In this document: positions 19,058-27,614 of the stretch, piece after piece
Position numbering within the stretch: the stretch's first letter is position 1
How the letters are laid out: the number at the start of each line of letters is the position of its first letter
Notes under the pieces: model-generated
Told to the model about the DNA's origin: nothing
Seen by the model: only the letters and a program-made list of their open reading frames with translations
The model's database searches: none
Translations under genes and position numbers: made by a program
DNA from: CBDFGK01 sp965247075
GTDB taxonomy: Bacteria > Pseudomonadota > Gammaproteobacteria > Pseudomonadales > Halieaceae
NCBI GenBank assembly: GCA_965247075.1
Contig: CBDFGK010000002.1
Location: forward strand, 992,001 to 1,056,000
Direction: 5' to 3'
DNA length: 64,000 nucleotides

Positions 19058-21522
19058 ATCTCCCGCAGCACCAACAGCGGCGGGGTCGACACCACCCGCC
19101 TACAGTTCCACACGCCCAACCCACCAATCATCAGTACAGCGACCACCGGTCCCACCAGCCACAGTAACGGGTGTGGTCGGTAGTCCATGGACAGCACCTG
19201 GGTCTGCAAAATGTAGACCGAAATTTCTGCCCCCACGGTGGCCAACAGACCTGAGAACAAGCCCAACACCGCGAACTCAATCACCACAGCCCCCAGAATC
19301 AGGCTGCGACCGGCACCCAGGGCGCGCAGTATCGCCCCTTCAAACAGGCGTGCATCGACACTAGCCTGTACACCGGCGATCAGCACCAGGCCGCCGGCGG
19401 CAAGAATCACCGCCAGCACCAGCTCTATCGCCGCTGACACCTGGTTAATGATGCCGCGAATCTGGGCGATCACCACATCCATTTCAATAACCGACACCGT
19501 GGGGAAAGCGCGGATGAAATCATTGAGAAAGCGCTTGTCAGAAGAATCCAGGTGAAAACTGGTCATAAAGGTAGCCGGGTAACCCTGTAACACCGCCGCT
19601 GGAAACACCATGAAAAAATTGGGCTGCATGCTCTCCCAGTCCAGCCGACGAATACTGGCCACGGTCACTTCCAGCGTCTGGGAACCAATCATGTAGCGCA
19701 CCGAATCCCCCACCTGCAACTGCATGCGCTCGGCCATGCCCTCCTCTATGGAGACCAGGGCCTGGTCGGTTTCCGGCTGCCACCACTGCCCCGCTACCAG
19801 GTCGTTGTCCGGCGGCAGTTGCGCCGACCAGGTCAAGTTGGTTTCCCGTTCGCGTCGACCCTGCTCTGGATTATCGCTGCGCCCCAAAGCCTCGCCATTG
19901 ATGTGAGTAATGCGGGCGCGGATCATCGGGTACAGGGGCTGCGCCAGCACCGCCTTGCGGTGCAGGGATTCGCGCACTGCGTTGACCTCGGAGGGCGCGA
20001 TATTGACCAGGAAATGATTGGGCGTACCCGCGGGCAATTGCATCTGCCACTCGTCAATCAGGCTGGTACGCACCAGCAGCAATATCAGCAGCAACATAAT
20101 GGACAGGGAAAAAATCACCACCTGCAGGGTATTGGCACCCCCACGGCGCTGCAAGCCAGCCAGAGCCAGGCGCCAGATACTGCCGGCGCGCATGCCGGCC
20201 AGGCGACCACCGCGCAACATCAACAGCGCCGCCGCTGCGGCCATGCCCGCCGACGCCGCCAGCCCGGCCAGTACTGCCAGGGTTAAACTCAGGTCGCCGC
20301 TATACCACAACATCAGCAACATAACGGCGCCCAGCCCGATCACGTTATCCAGTACCGTGCGCCGTGTCTCGTTGGGCAAATCCCGCCGCAACACCCGCAG
20401 CGGTGCGGCGTGGCGCAGACGAGCCAGCGGTGGCCAGGCAAAACTCAACAGGCATACCATCGCCGTGGTGGCGCCAATCAGGTACGGCCTCGGGCCGGAG
20501 GGCGCCGCGGTCATCGGTAGCGCATCGCCGAACAACACAAAAAACAGCGCCTGCATAGACCAACCCAGAGTCACGCCCAGAGTGGTAGCTATCACCCCGA
20601 GCAACAACAGGCTGGCGCCATACATTCGATTGATAGCGGCAGAATCTGCACCCAGGCTTTTCATAATGGCCACGTAATCATAGTGCCGCTCACTGAATCG
20701 CCGCGCCCCCAGTGATATAGCGACACCGGCCAACACCACACCCAGGCTGCCGGCCAGCAACAAAAAACTCTCGGCCCGGTCCAGTGCGCTGCCGATGCCG
20801 CGCTGGCTATTATTCACATCGAGCTGACGCTGACCGGCTGGCAGGCGCGGCTCCAACCATTCCCCGTAGACCTCCAGCACGGCCGGCTCTCCCGCCAACA
20901 GCAAGCGGTATTCAACCCGACTGCCGGGCTGCACGACCCCGGTAGCCGGAATATCCTCCAGGTGCATGAGCACCCGCGGGCCATAGCCGAAAAAACCGCT
21001 GGCTTGGTCGGGCTCACTGCGCACCGCCGCGGTCACGGTAAATTCGGCGTCGCCGATGGTCACTAACTCGCCAACCTCAACATCAAGCAGCGGAAACAGG
21101 CGCGAATCCAGCCAAACATTACCAGCGCTCGGACCGGCGCTGCGCAACTGGGTGTCGCCAAAAGGTTCGGCGCTCATGATCAATTCCCCGCGCAGGGGAT
21201 ACCCGTCGCTGACCGCCTTGATGGAGGCGAGGTACATATCCTCCTCGCCGGCAAACACCATGGAGGGGAAAGTGAGGGTTTGCGCGGTGTGTAATCCTAG
21301 CCCGCCGGCGTAAGAGGACCAAGCGCCAGGTTGTTGCGCGGAACCGGCGATGACACTGTCGGCGGCGAGAAAACGGTGGCTCTCCTGCTCCAGGCTGTTT
21401 TGCAGCCGCGTGGTAAACGCGCTGATGCCGGCAACAATCGCCACCGCAATTACCAGTGCAGCCAGCAACACACCCAACTCGCCGCCACGCCAGTCACGTA
21501 ACAACATGCGAAATGCGATCAC
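19054..21522 (-). CDS. ABC transporter permease, YbbP/FtsX family
   Basis: This 822-residue membrane protein has the double FtsX/MacB layout: one N-terminal helix, a large periplasmic domain (residues about 40-230), three helices, two further central helices, a second periplasmic domain and three C-terminal helices. It pairs with the ATPase gene three bases upstream (GTG start at 21522). Such YbbAP exporters move lipids or other hydrophobic molecules outward rather than import solutes, and they are commonly found beside tesA, as here. The substrate is not known. Confidence 0.9.
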   Translation of the reverse strand: MIAFRMLLRDWRGGELGVLLAALVIAVAIVAGISAFTTRLQNSLEQESHRFLAADSVIAGSAQQPGAWSSYAGGLGLHTAQTLTFPSMVFAGEEDMYLASIKAVSDGYPLRGELIMSAEPFGDTQLRSAGPSAGNVWLDSRLFPLLDVEVGELVTIGDAEFTVTAAVRSEPDQASGFFGYGPRVLMHLEDIPATGVVQPGSRVEYRLLLAGEPAVLEVYGEWLEPRLPAGQRQLDVNNSQRGIGSALDRAESFLLLAGSLGVVLAGVAISLGARRFSERHYDYVAIMKSLGADSAAINRMYGASLLLLGVIATTLGVTLGWSMQALFFVLFGDALPMTAAPSGPRPYLIGATTAMVCLLSFAWPPLARLRHAAPLRVLRRDLPNETRRTVLDNVIGLGAVMLLMLWYSGDLSLTLAVLAGLAASAGMAAAAALLMLRGGRLAGMRAGSIWRLALAGLQRRGGANTLQVVIFSLSIMLLLILLLVRTSLIDEWQMQLPAGTPNHFLVNIAPSEVNAVRESLHRKAVLAQPLYPMIRARITHINGEALGRSDNPEQGRRERETNLTWSAQLPPDNDLVAGQWWQPETDQALVSIEEGMAERMQLQVGDSVRYMIGSQTLEVTVASIRRLDWESMQPNFFMVFPAAVLQGYPATFMTSFHLDSSDKRFLNDFIRAFPTVSVIEMDVVIAQIRGIINQVSAAIELVLAVILAAGGLVLIAGVQASVDARLFEGAILRALGAGRSLILGAVVIEFAVLGLFSGLLATVGAEISVYILQTQVLSMDYRPHPLLWLVGPVVAVLMIGGLGVWNCRRVVSTPPLLVLREI

Positions 21523-21525
21523 GCC

Positions 21526-22191
21526 TCAATCCTCGCCGACCATGGCGCCGGCATCGAGAAATATGCGCCGGTCACAACGATCGGCCAGCCGCTGCTCGTG
21601 GGTGACCAATACCAGGGTAGTGCCCTGCTCGCGGTTAATTTCAAATAGCAGGTCTATAACCTGGGCACCGGTAGCCGTGTCCAGGTTGCCGGTTGGCTCG
21701 TCGGCGAACAGTATGGCTGGTTCGGCCGCGAAGGCCCGCGCAATAGCCACCCGCTGCTGCTCGCCACCGGATAGCTGCCTGGGATAATGATCAAAGCGCT
21801 CCGCCAGGCCCACTCGCTGCAAAAAATGACTGGCGCGGTCCAGCGGGTCGGCGCTGCCGTGTAACTCCAGCGGTAACATGACGTTTTCCAACGCCGTCAG
21901 GCTGGGCAGCAATTGGAAAGACTGAAACACAAAACCCACTTGCTCAGCGCGCAGCCTGGCCCGTTCATCCTCATTCAGGGCGCCCAGTTCAACCCCGTCG
22001 ACCCAGACCTTGCCCGCGGTGGCTTCGTCGAGTCCGGCCAGCAATCCCAACAGGGTCGATTTACCGGAGCCGGAGGCGCCGACTATAGCCACCGACTCGT
22101 GCGCCTTGATTTCGATGTCGATACCTTTCAGTATTTCCAACTCCCCACTTGCCAGGGGAACCCGTTTCAGGAGTTGTTCTGTTTTGATCAT
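21526..22191 (-). CDS. ABC transporter ATP-binding protein, YbbA family
   Basis: This 221-residue LolD/MacB-type ATPase has Walker A (VGASGSGKSTLLGLLAGLD), signature (LSGGEQQRVAIARAFAAEP) and Walker B (ILFADEPTGNLD). It drives the FtsX-type permease encoded immediately downstream. The ATG at 22191 overlaps the ATG of the divergent tesA at 22190 (shared CATG), so each gene's ribosome site lies inside the other's coding start. Confidence 0.93.
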   Translation of the reverse strand: MIKTEQLLKRVPLASGELEILKGIDIEIKAHESVAIVGASGSGKSTLLGLLAGLDEATAGKVWVDGVELGALNEDERARLRAEQVGFVFQSFQLLPSLTALENVMLPLELHGSADPLDRASHFLQRVGLAERFDHYPRQLSGGEQQRVAIARAFAAEPAILFADEPTGNLDTATGAQVIDLLFEINREQGTTLVLVTHEQRLADRCDRRIFLDAGAMVGED

Positions 22192-22852
22192 GAATTCACG
22201 TAATCCCTTGAGATCCCTGTGGTGCTGCCTGTGTTTGTTGGTGGGCCTGTTGAGTGGCGCCGGCTCACTGGCGCAACGCCCTGCGACTGACCAGCAACGC
22301 GCCACAACCGCAACGGTGTTAATACTCGGTGATAGTATCAGCGCCGCCTATGGCATGTCTTTAGAGGAGGGATGGGTTGCCCTGTTGGCGCGGCAGCTTG
22401 CACAATCACCGACACCGCACGCGGTAGTCAATGCCAGCATTAGCGGAGCAACCAGCGCCGGCGCGGCGGCCCGTCTGCCCGCCCTGCTGCAACAACACCG
22501 ACCCAGCGTGGTGGTGATAGAGCTGGGCGGCAATGACGGTCTGCGCGGCTACCCGATCAAGCGGCTGCGGGACAACCTGCGCAGCATGGCGGTCCTGTCC
22601 CAGCAGAGCGGCGCATCGGTGTTGATACTGGGCATGGAGATTCCGCCCAACTATGGCAGCCGCTATACCAGACAATTTCGCGATAGTTTCGCGGCTGTCG
22701 CCGCGCAAACCAACAGCGCGCTGACCCCGTTCATGCTGGCCGGCATTGCCACCGAGCCCGAGCTGATGCAGGCCGATGGGATTCATCCAAAACCCTTGGC
22801 GCAGCAGCAGTTGCTGACCAATGTCTGGCCGGCACTGGCCCCCTTACTGTGA
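22190..22852 (+). CDS. tesA: Acyl-CoA thioesterase / lysophospholipase TesA
   Basis: This periplasmic SGNH hydrolase (220 residues) cleaves acyl thioesters and lysophospholipids. It has a signal peptide (SLWCCLCLLVGLLSGAGSLA), block I ILGDSISAAYGM with the nucleophile Ser, the GGNDGLRGYP oxyanion block and the catalytic DGIHPK. The frame is open upstream to 22010, but the ATG at 22190 puts the signal peptide at the N-terminus and overlaps the start codon of the divergent ABC ATPase gene. Confidence 0.93.
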   Translation: MNSRNPLRSLWCCLCLLVGLLSGAGSLAQRPATDQQRATTATVLILGDSISAAYGMSLEEGWVALLARQLAQSPTPHAVVNASISGATSAGAAARLPALLQQHRPSVVVIELGGNDGLRGYPIKRLRDNLRSMAVLSQQSGASVLILGMEIPPNYGSRYTRQFRDSFAAVAAQTNSALTPFMLAGIATEPELMQADGIHPKPLAQQQLLTNVWPALAPLL

Positions 22853-22858
22853 CGCCGA

Positions 22859-22882
22859 CTGTGCACCCAACTGTGCACCCAA
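22859..22882. repeat. Tandem 12-bp direct repeat between tesA and phzF-like gene
   Basis: CTGTGCACCCAA occurs twice in a row in the short gap between the convergent 3' ends. No function is evident. Confidence 0.6.
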
Positions 22883-23668
22883 CTACAGGGACAGTTCTAT
22901 CTGGCCACGCAGAAAGGTAAGACCGTGACCGCGCATCTCCACTCGCTCGCCCTTGAGTTCGCACAGCAGGTCACCGCCGCGAGCTGACACCTGCCTGGCC
23001 TGCAACTGGTTCTTACCGAGACGTTTGGCCCACAGGGGCACCAGCGCACAGTGCGCAGAGCCGGTAACCGGGTCTTCATCAATACCGACCTGCGGCCCGA
23101 AAAAACGCGACACGAAATCGACCCGGTCGCCGGGTGCCGTGGCGATGACCGCCGTGTCGGTCGCATCCAGCAATGCACGCATATCCGGAGCCAGCGCCAG
23201 CACCTGGGCCTCGCTATCAAAACGGTACAACCGGAATGGCGATTCATAGGCAGCCACGCTCTGGCCACCCAGCGCCGCGACAATGGCCGGGTCCAGCTCA
23301 CTGTCCACGACATCGTAAGCGGGAAAATCCATACAAATGCCCTGCTCGTCCTGGCTCACCGGCAACTCGCCACTGCGGGTATGAAAGCGCAGCACATCAG
23401 CCTGGTGGTCCAGCTCATTGAACAACACGTGCGCCGCCGCCAACGTGGCGTGGCCACACAGGTCCACCTCCACTCCCGGCGTAAACCAGCGCAGGCCAAA
23501 ACCATCACCCTCCGGCACAAAAAAGGCTGTTTCTGACAGGTTATTCTCGGCCGCTACTGCCTGCATTATGTCTGTGGGCAACCACTCGGACAAGGGTACG
23601 ATAGCGGCCGGATTGCCGCCGAATTGTGTGCGGGTAAACGCGCTTACCTGGTATTGATCAAACTTCAC
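22883..23668 (-). CDS. PhzF-family isomerase/epimerase
   Basis: This 261-residue protein has the family marks: N-terminal VSAFTRTQFGGNPAAIV, the glutamate-bearing ENNLSETAFF, and the mid-repeat DLCGHATLAAAHVL mirrored by DPVTGSAHCALVPLW in the second half, reflecting the two-fold diaminopimelate-epimerase-like fold. The rest of a phenazine pathway is absent, so the substrate is unknown. The start is GTG at 23668, and a promoter-like pair lies about 50 bases upstream. Confidence 0.9.
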   Translation of the reverse strand: MKFDQYQVSAFTRTQFGGNPAAIVPLSEWLPTDIMQAVAAENNLSETAFFVPEGDGFGLRWFTPGVEVDLCGHATLAAAHVLFNELDHQADVLRFHTRSGELPVSQDEQGICMDFPAYDVVDSELDPAIVAALGGQSVAAYESPFRLYRFDSEAQVLALAPDMRALLDATDTAVIATAPGDRVDFVSRFFGPQVGIDEDPVTGSAHCALVPLWAKRLGKNQLQARQVSARGGDLLCELKGERVEMRGHGLTFLRGQIELSL

Positions 23669-23717
23669 CGAACTGCCTCTGTCTGCTTGTTCTACCTACT
23701 TGTTCTGACCACGATGC

Positions 23718-23746
23718 TCTATAGTTCCAACAATTGCCAGTGTGAA
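23718..23746 (-). promoter_or_regulatory. Putative sigma-70 promoter of the PhzF-family gene
   Basis: On the minus strand TTCACA (23746-23741) and TATAGA (23723-23718) are separated by 17 bases, upstream of the GTG at 23668. The -35 matches the consensus at five of six positions and the -10 at four of six. Confidence 0.5.
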
Positions 23747-23810
23747 TATTATGGCTCGCGGGTTCTATCAATTTCAGTACGTTTATTTGGCAGTACCCCA
23801 AGCGCCAACC

Positions 23811-24797
23811 TCAAAGCAGTTCCAGAAACTCCTTGAAGATATCATAGTTAGCGGAACCAAACGGCAAGCTCCTGCCGCCGGTGTGGCTGACCTGACCGGA
23901 CGCCTTATCTAAAATGCGGTCCACTCCCAGCGCTGTAGCCAGCTCGGTGTACATGGCAACATTGGCCGCCAGTGCGGCCTCACTGCTGCCGCGGGTGACA
24001 ATATGGCGAGTATTTCCGGCGATGCCGGAGCTGTTGTGACAGGCGCGGCACTTGCCCTGCGAAATAGGTGTATTCACATTGGCGGCAAAAAATGCCTCGG
24101 CCACACCACTGGGGGCACCGGCGGCGAAAAAGTCTGCTGCCCTGGATTCCAGCAGCGCATCGCCGGCACCTTCTCTCATGCCCTGGGTCAGGCTATCAAC
24201 AGATGCGCTTGCCGCCTTTAGCAGCTCAGGGTTATTGTGTAGCAGGCGATTCCAGGACAGTACGTCGGCATAGTCTATGACCCCGTCTGCATTCACATCG
24301 CCCACCAACTCTATCGCCAAATCGTCCAGCGCCGCTTGCAACTGATCATTGGTGAAAGTATCGATATGTTCTTTGACGAACCGGTAAGCGGCCTCCGTCA
24401 GAGGCGACAAGGTGGTGCTTTGCCCATCCAGTCGCGACCCTTTGAGCAAGGCGTGCACGCCGCCAAATACCTGGGCAGGTACAATAGCACCCGCGCTGCC
24501 GTAATCCTCTCCACCCTGTACCGTCATCAGGTACCAGGTGTCAGCGTCGAAGTCCTGGGTATTCAACAGGGTAATGCCCAGCAGCGCCCGCTTGACCAGT
24601 GGTTCAAACTCATCCCAGCCGTCCAACGCGCCGGCCAGCACCGCGTCGACTGTCCTCTCATTGGAGACCACCACGGAAGAGCTGCGCAGTTCCTCCACAG
24701 TGACACTACCCCCGGCGATGGGACCGTCAATTTGCGCCTGCTTGCAAGCCACCAGCAATACGCCGGCACAAATCACCAGCCCCTGTTTACAACGCAT
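23811..24797 (-). CDS. Lipoprotein with dockerin-like and CXXCH haem motifs
   Basis: This 328-residue protein has a lipobox (LVAC, Cys18), so it is an envelope lipoprotein. The middle carries an EF-hand/dockerin-like calcium loop (GDVNADGVIDYADVLSWNRL) and the C-terminal third a cytochrome c-type motif (GKCRACHNSSG). Similar proteins occur in marine gammaproteobacteria beside DUF1800/DUF1501 genes, and here a DUF1501 remnant lies just upstream on the same strand. The single haem would be attached by the Ccm system encoded in this window. The ATG at 24797 has GGAG eight bases upstream. The role is unknown. Confidence 0.75.
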   Translation of the reverse strand: MRCKQGLVICAGVLLVACKQAQIDGPIAGGSVTVEELRSSSVVVSNERTVDAVLAGALDGWDEFEPLVKRALLGITLLNTQDFDADTWYLMTVQGGEDYGSAGAIVPAQVFGGVHALLKGSRLDGQSTTLSPLTEAAYRFVKEHIDTFTNDQLQAALDDLAIELVGDVNADGVIDYADVLSWNRLLHNNPELLKAASASVDSLTQGMREGAGDALLESRAADFFAAGAPSGVAEAFFAANVNTPISQGKCRACHNSSGIAGNTRHIVTRGSSEAALAANVAMYTELATALGVDRILDKASGQVSHTGGRSLPFGSANYDIFKEFLELL

Positions 24798-24875
24798 TGC
24801 GTCACTCCTGAATTTTGCACCTATACGATTTTGACCACAACTTCAGCCCCAGGTTTCACGTTCCGGTATTCACGG

Positions 24876-25508
24876 TCAAGCAAAGAAGTCCATATACCCG
24901 CCGGTATTTAAGGGGAACAGCAAGCTATTTTCGTGTTGATCAATACCCGCCAATACGCACCTTGCACGCTGTACATCGCCCGGGTAAATGTGGCGATCAG
25001 CTATCCCCAACTGTTCGGCGGTGTTCCACAGGTAATCTATGGACTCGGTCAGGTGCTGCAACATCGGTTCGTGCCCGGCATTGTGATTGGCGTGGGTGTC
25101 GAACCCGCCCACCCGCAAATCCGCCGCCGCGCCGACACCCGCCTCAAAACCCAGTAATGCCACTTGCGCCTGGTAATAGGTTTCCATACCGTGCCGCTGC
25201 CGTGGGATCAGGTCATCGCTGGCCATGAGTGCTGCCAGCCGCTCTAACCGGTAGCCACCGCCAGAGACAAAGCCCATGGGTAACTCGGGACCATAAATAC
25301 TCGCCGCCAGGGCCGTCACCGTGGGATAGCCCTCCGACAGGCGGCCACTCCAGGTATTGGTAACATCGGCGCTGTGAGAATTGGTCTGGGCATCAATACC
25401 GTTGATGACCATGATGTAGTCCCGGTACTTTTCAAAACAGGCAGCATTACCGGCGAAGGGGGCATATTCCACCATTTCAGAATCCGAGACTATTTTCTGG
25501 ACAACCAA
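24876..25508 (-). pseudogene. Truncated DUF1501-family gene
   Basis: About 210 codons remain open from a TTG at 25508. The segments YAPFAGNAACFEKY, DYIMVINGIDAQTNSHSADV, WSGRLSEGYPTVTAL and VGGFDTHANHNAGHEPMLQH are those of DUF1501 proteins, normally secreted and more than 400 residues long. The Tat-signal N-terminal region is missing, the middle is shortened around LIPRQRHGME, and after GIADR the conserved C-terminal metal/phosphatase-like region is replaced by unrelated sequence ending PLNTGGYMDFFA. I read it as a gene remnant with at least three breaks. The frame is intact, so a short product cannot be excluded. Confidence 0.7.
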
Positions 25509-25541
25509 TTACTCTCGACACCCCATTAATACTCCTTATAC

Positions 25542-25808
25542 TTAGCTCTTGCATCCCACCTCCCAGTCCGGGTCGAACATGAAGTGATAGACCACCAGCT
25601 GGCTGCTGCCGGCGAATAAATCGGCCAAGGACTCACGACCGTCGGGGCCGTCAAAGATGTATTCCTTTTCCACCCGAACCCGCAGCAACTCGCGCCGCAG
25701 CCGCGCAATCCGGTCGCGCAGGCGGGTCAGTTCCTTCTCCTCGGCCAGCAACGCTTTGCGCGCCTTGAGCCATTGCGCTCTGGAAACGGTTGGGTGGTTT
25801 TCGGTCAT
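25542..25808 (-). pseudogene. N-terminal remnant of a DUF899 (thioredoxin-like) gene
   Basis: The 88 residues match the start of DUF899 proteins (SRAQWLKARKALLAEEKELT, EKEYIFDGPDGRESLADLF, LVVYHFMFDPDWEVGC) and then stop two codons after the cysteine, where the family continues with a conserved cysteine pair region and about 150 more residues. The break at about 25550 adjoins the truncated DUF1501 gene. Its ATG lies only four bases from the end of the mod gene, so this is the left scar of the restriction-modification block. Confidence 0.72.
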
Positions 25809-25811
25809 TAT

Positions 25812-27614
25812 TTATTTGGCGATCAGGGTTTCCTCGCCTAGCATATCCACAATTTTTACCGCGACTTTGGATTTGGGGCGGGGCAGGACAAGCTCATATT
25901 GGCCTTTGACAAAATCGGTTTTCCGCTTCGGTAAGTCGCTTTCCACGATGTTGAAACTTTTGCCGTTGTAATCGGTATCAATCAGGACGCAGTCAATCTG
26001 TGCCCGAAAGTCGTCAATCTGTTCGTTAAAAAGTGTGCGGTCAGTGTCCATTCTTGCGAGAATAGAAGGGCTTATGTAATCGATAATTTGGATCTTTGCC
26101 CTCTTTCCACTTTTGGTGATTTTCACTTCCGCCTGCGCGGGTTGATTTGTAATCATTCCATCCTGCTGAATATCACGGACGGTGATTTTATTGATCGGCT
26201 TTTTCTCTTTGGCAAGTTCGGTGATGAGTTCCAGTTCTGAGCCATTGCAGAAGACAGCGATGTCGCGCGTTTCATCCGGGCGATTTTTTTCAATCTCGTC
26301 TTTTATGATTTGAATATCCAGCCGGGTCAGCGGTTTGTCCAGGTCAACAATCTTTGCCAGCTGTCCGCCGACCGTGCCGTCAAAAAATAGATCGTTGCGG
26401 TCTGTTTGAATGCCATACTTCGAGATGATAATTTTCTTGAGTTCAGCCTGTTTGGCATAATCGTAGTTATTCACCCGATAATGAATCAATCCGTGCCCGT
26501 TCTGCTCCACAAGGTCGCCATTCTTTTCTTTGATGATGCCCTGCAATCGTTTGATGGTGGTTTGGATCGCACCCTTGTTCAAGTCCGCCATAATCCAGCG
26601 ACGCCCTAACTTCTCGGCAACGGCGGCGGTGGTGCCGCTACCACAAAAGCAGTCTAGGACGATGGAGTCTTTGTTGCTTGAAGCCTTGATGATGCGCTCT
26701 AACAGGGCTTCGGGTTTTTGGGTGGGGAAACTAAGGCTTTCAGCAACATGAACTTTCCCCATATCGGCAATATCAGGCCACCAGTCCTCAGGAATTTTCC
26801 CCTTTCGGTCTAGTTCCTCCAAAACAGTGTCTGTTTTTTTGCCCGTGAGAGCAGTTTTCCCTCCTGTCTTCGTACTTTTTACAAATGGAACTCTAACGGC
26901 ATCATCATTGAATAAGCGGCTTTCACAGTTTTTTCCATACAAGAGAATAGCGTCGTGCTTTCGGGGCCAATTTCCCTTCTGGTTGGTCGGCCCGGTGTAG
27001 CACCATGCGATCTGGTTAATAAAATTCTCAGCCCCAAAAACTTCATCCAACAAGAAACGCAGATGGTGACTTTTATGCCAATCACAATGCAGATAAATGC
27101 TCCCCTTGTCGCTCAGCAACTCCCGCATCAAGATCAGCCGTTCATACATAAATTGCAAATAATTGTCATTCGCCCATATATCGGTGTATTGTGCTTGCTC
27201 GATAGAAGTATGTCCCTCGCCAGCGATTTTTCCACCGTTGCCATTTCCATTGCTGTTCCCATTTCCATTGCTGTTCCCATTCCCATTATTCACCCCGCGC
27301 AATTTGACCTTGCGCACATAATCCGCCCCCGAATCAAACGGCGGGTCAATGTAAATCAGATCAATCTTTCCTCGAAACCCGGCAATCAAAAGCGAAGAGA
27401 GAATTTCCTTGTTGTCACCGTGAAATAGCAGGTTATAACCGCTTTTGGCGAATGCCTCATAAGACGGCTCGGTTGGCGGATTCTCAACGCCAACGGTCTC
27501 GCTCAACTGCGCCGGAAAATGCCGCACCACCTCCAGCGGCTTCTTGCCAACCCAATGCAACATCGGGCGGCCCTTGAGCGGGGTGATTTTGAGGGGTTTT
27601 ATTTTTTCATTCAT
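25812..27614 (-). CDS. Type III-like DNA adenine methyltransferase (Mod)
   Basis: This beta-class N6-adenine methylase has catalytic motif IV (IDPPFDSG, DPPF at residues 92-95 counted from the 27620 start) ahead of the SAM motif I (LDCFCGSGTT, about 325-329), the order typical of type III Mod subunits. The part between the two would hold target recognition, and the C-terminal 200 residues may bind the Res partner. An Asn-Gly-Ser repeat (about residues 111-130) follows motif IV. Two ATGs are possible; I chose 27614 because AAGGA lies nine bases upstream, while 27620 is only three bases away. Both overlap the end of the TIR gene. Last gene of the res-TIR-mod operon. AT-richer than the core genes around it. 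Confidence 0.9.
   Translation of the reverse strand: MNEKIKPLKITPLKGRPMLHWVGKKPLEVVRHFPAQLSETVGVENPPTEPSYEAFAKSGYNLLFHGDNKEILSSLLIAGFRGKIDLIYIDPPFDSGADYVRKVKLRGVNNGNGNSNGNGNSNGNGNGGKIAGEGHTSIEQAQYTDIWANDNYLQFMYERLILMRELLSDKGSIYLHCDWHKSHHLRFLLDEVFGAENFINQIAWCYTGPTNQKGNWPRKHDAILLYGKNCESRLFNDDAVRVPFVKSTKTGGKTALTGKKTDTVLEELDRKGKIPEDWWPDIADMGKVHVAESLSFPTQKPEALLERIIKASSNKDSIVLDCFCGSGTTAAVAEKLGRRWIMADLNKGAIQTTIKRLQGIIKEKNGDLVEQNGHGLIHYRVNNYDYAKQAELKKIIISKYGIQTDRNDLFFDGTVGGQLAKIVDLDKPLTRLDIQIIKDEIEKNRPDETRDIAVFCNGSELELITELAKEKKPINKITVRDIQQDGMITNQPAQAEVKITKSGKRAKIQIIDYISPSILARMDTDRTLFNEQIDDFRAQIDCVLIDTDYNGKSFNIVESDLPKRKTDFVKGQYELVLPRPKSKVAVKIVDMLGEETLIAK
27231..27290 (-). repeat. In-frame hexamer/18-bp tandem repeat in mod
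   Basis: Units of the type AATGGG, AACAGC, AATGGA recur, forming 18-bp repeats that encode Asn-Gly-Asn-Ser runs. Because units are multiples of three, gain or loss would change linker length but not reading frame. Confidence 0.8.

Noticed and set aside
20018..20677. Plus-strand frame of 219 codons
   Set aside because: Antisense to the FtsX-type permease.
27231..27290. Phase-variable on/off switch in mod
   Set aside because: Repeat units are multiples of three, so copy changes would not shift the frame.
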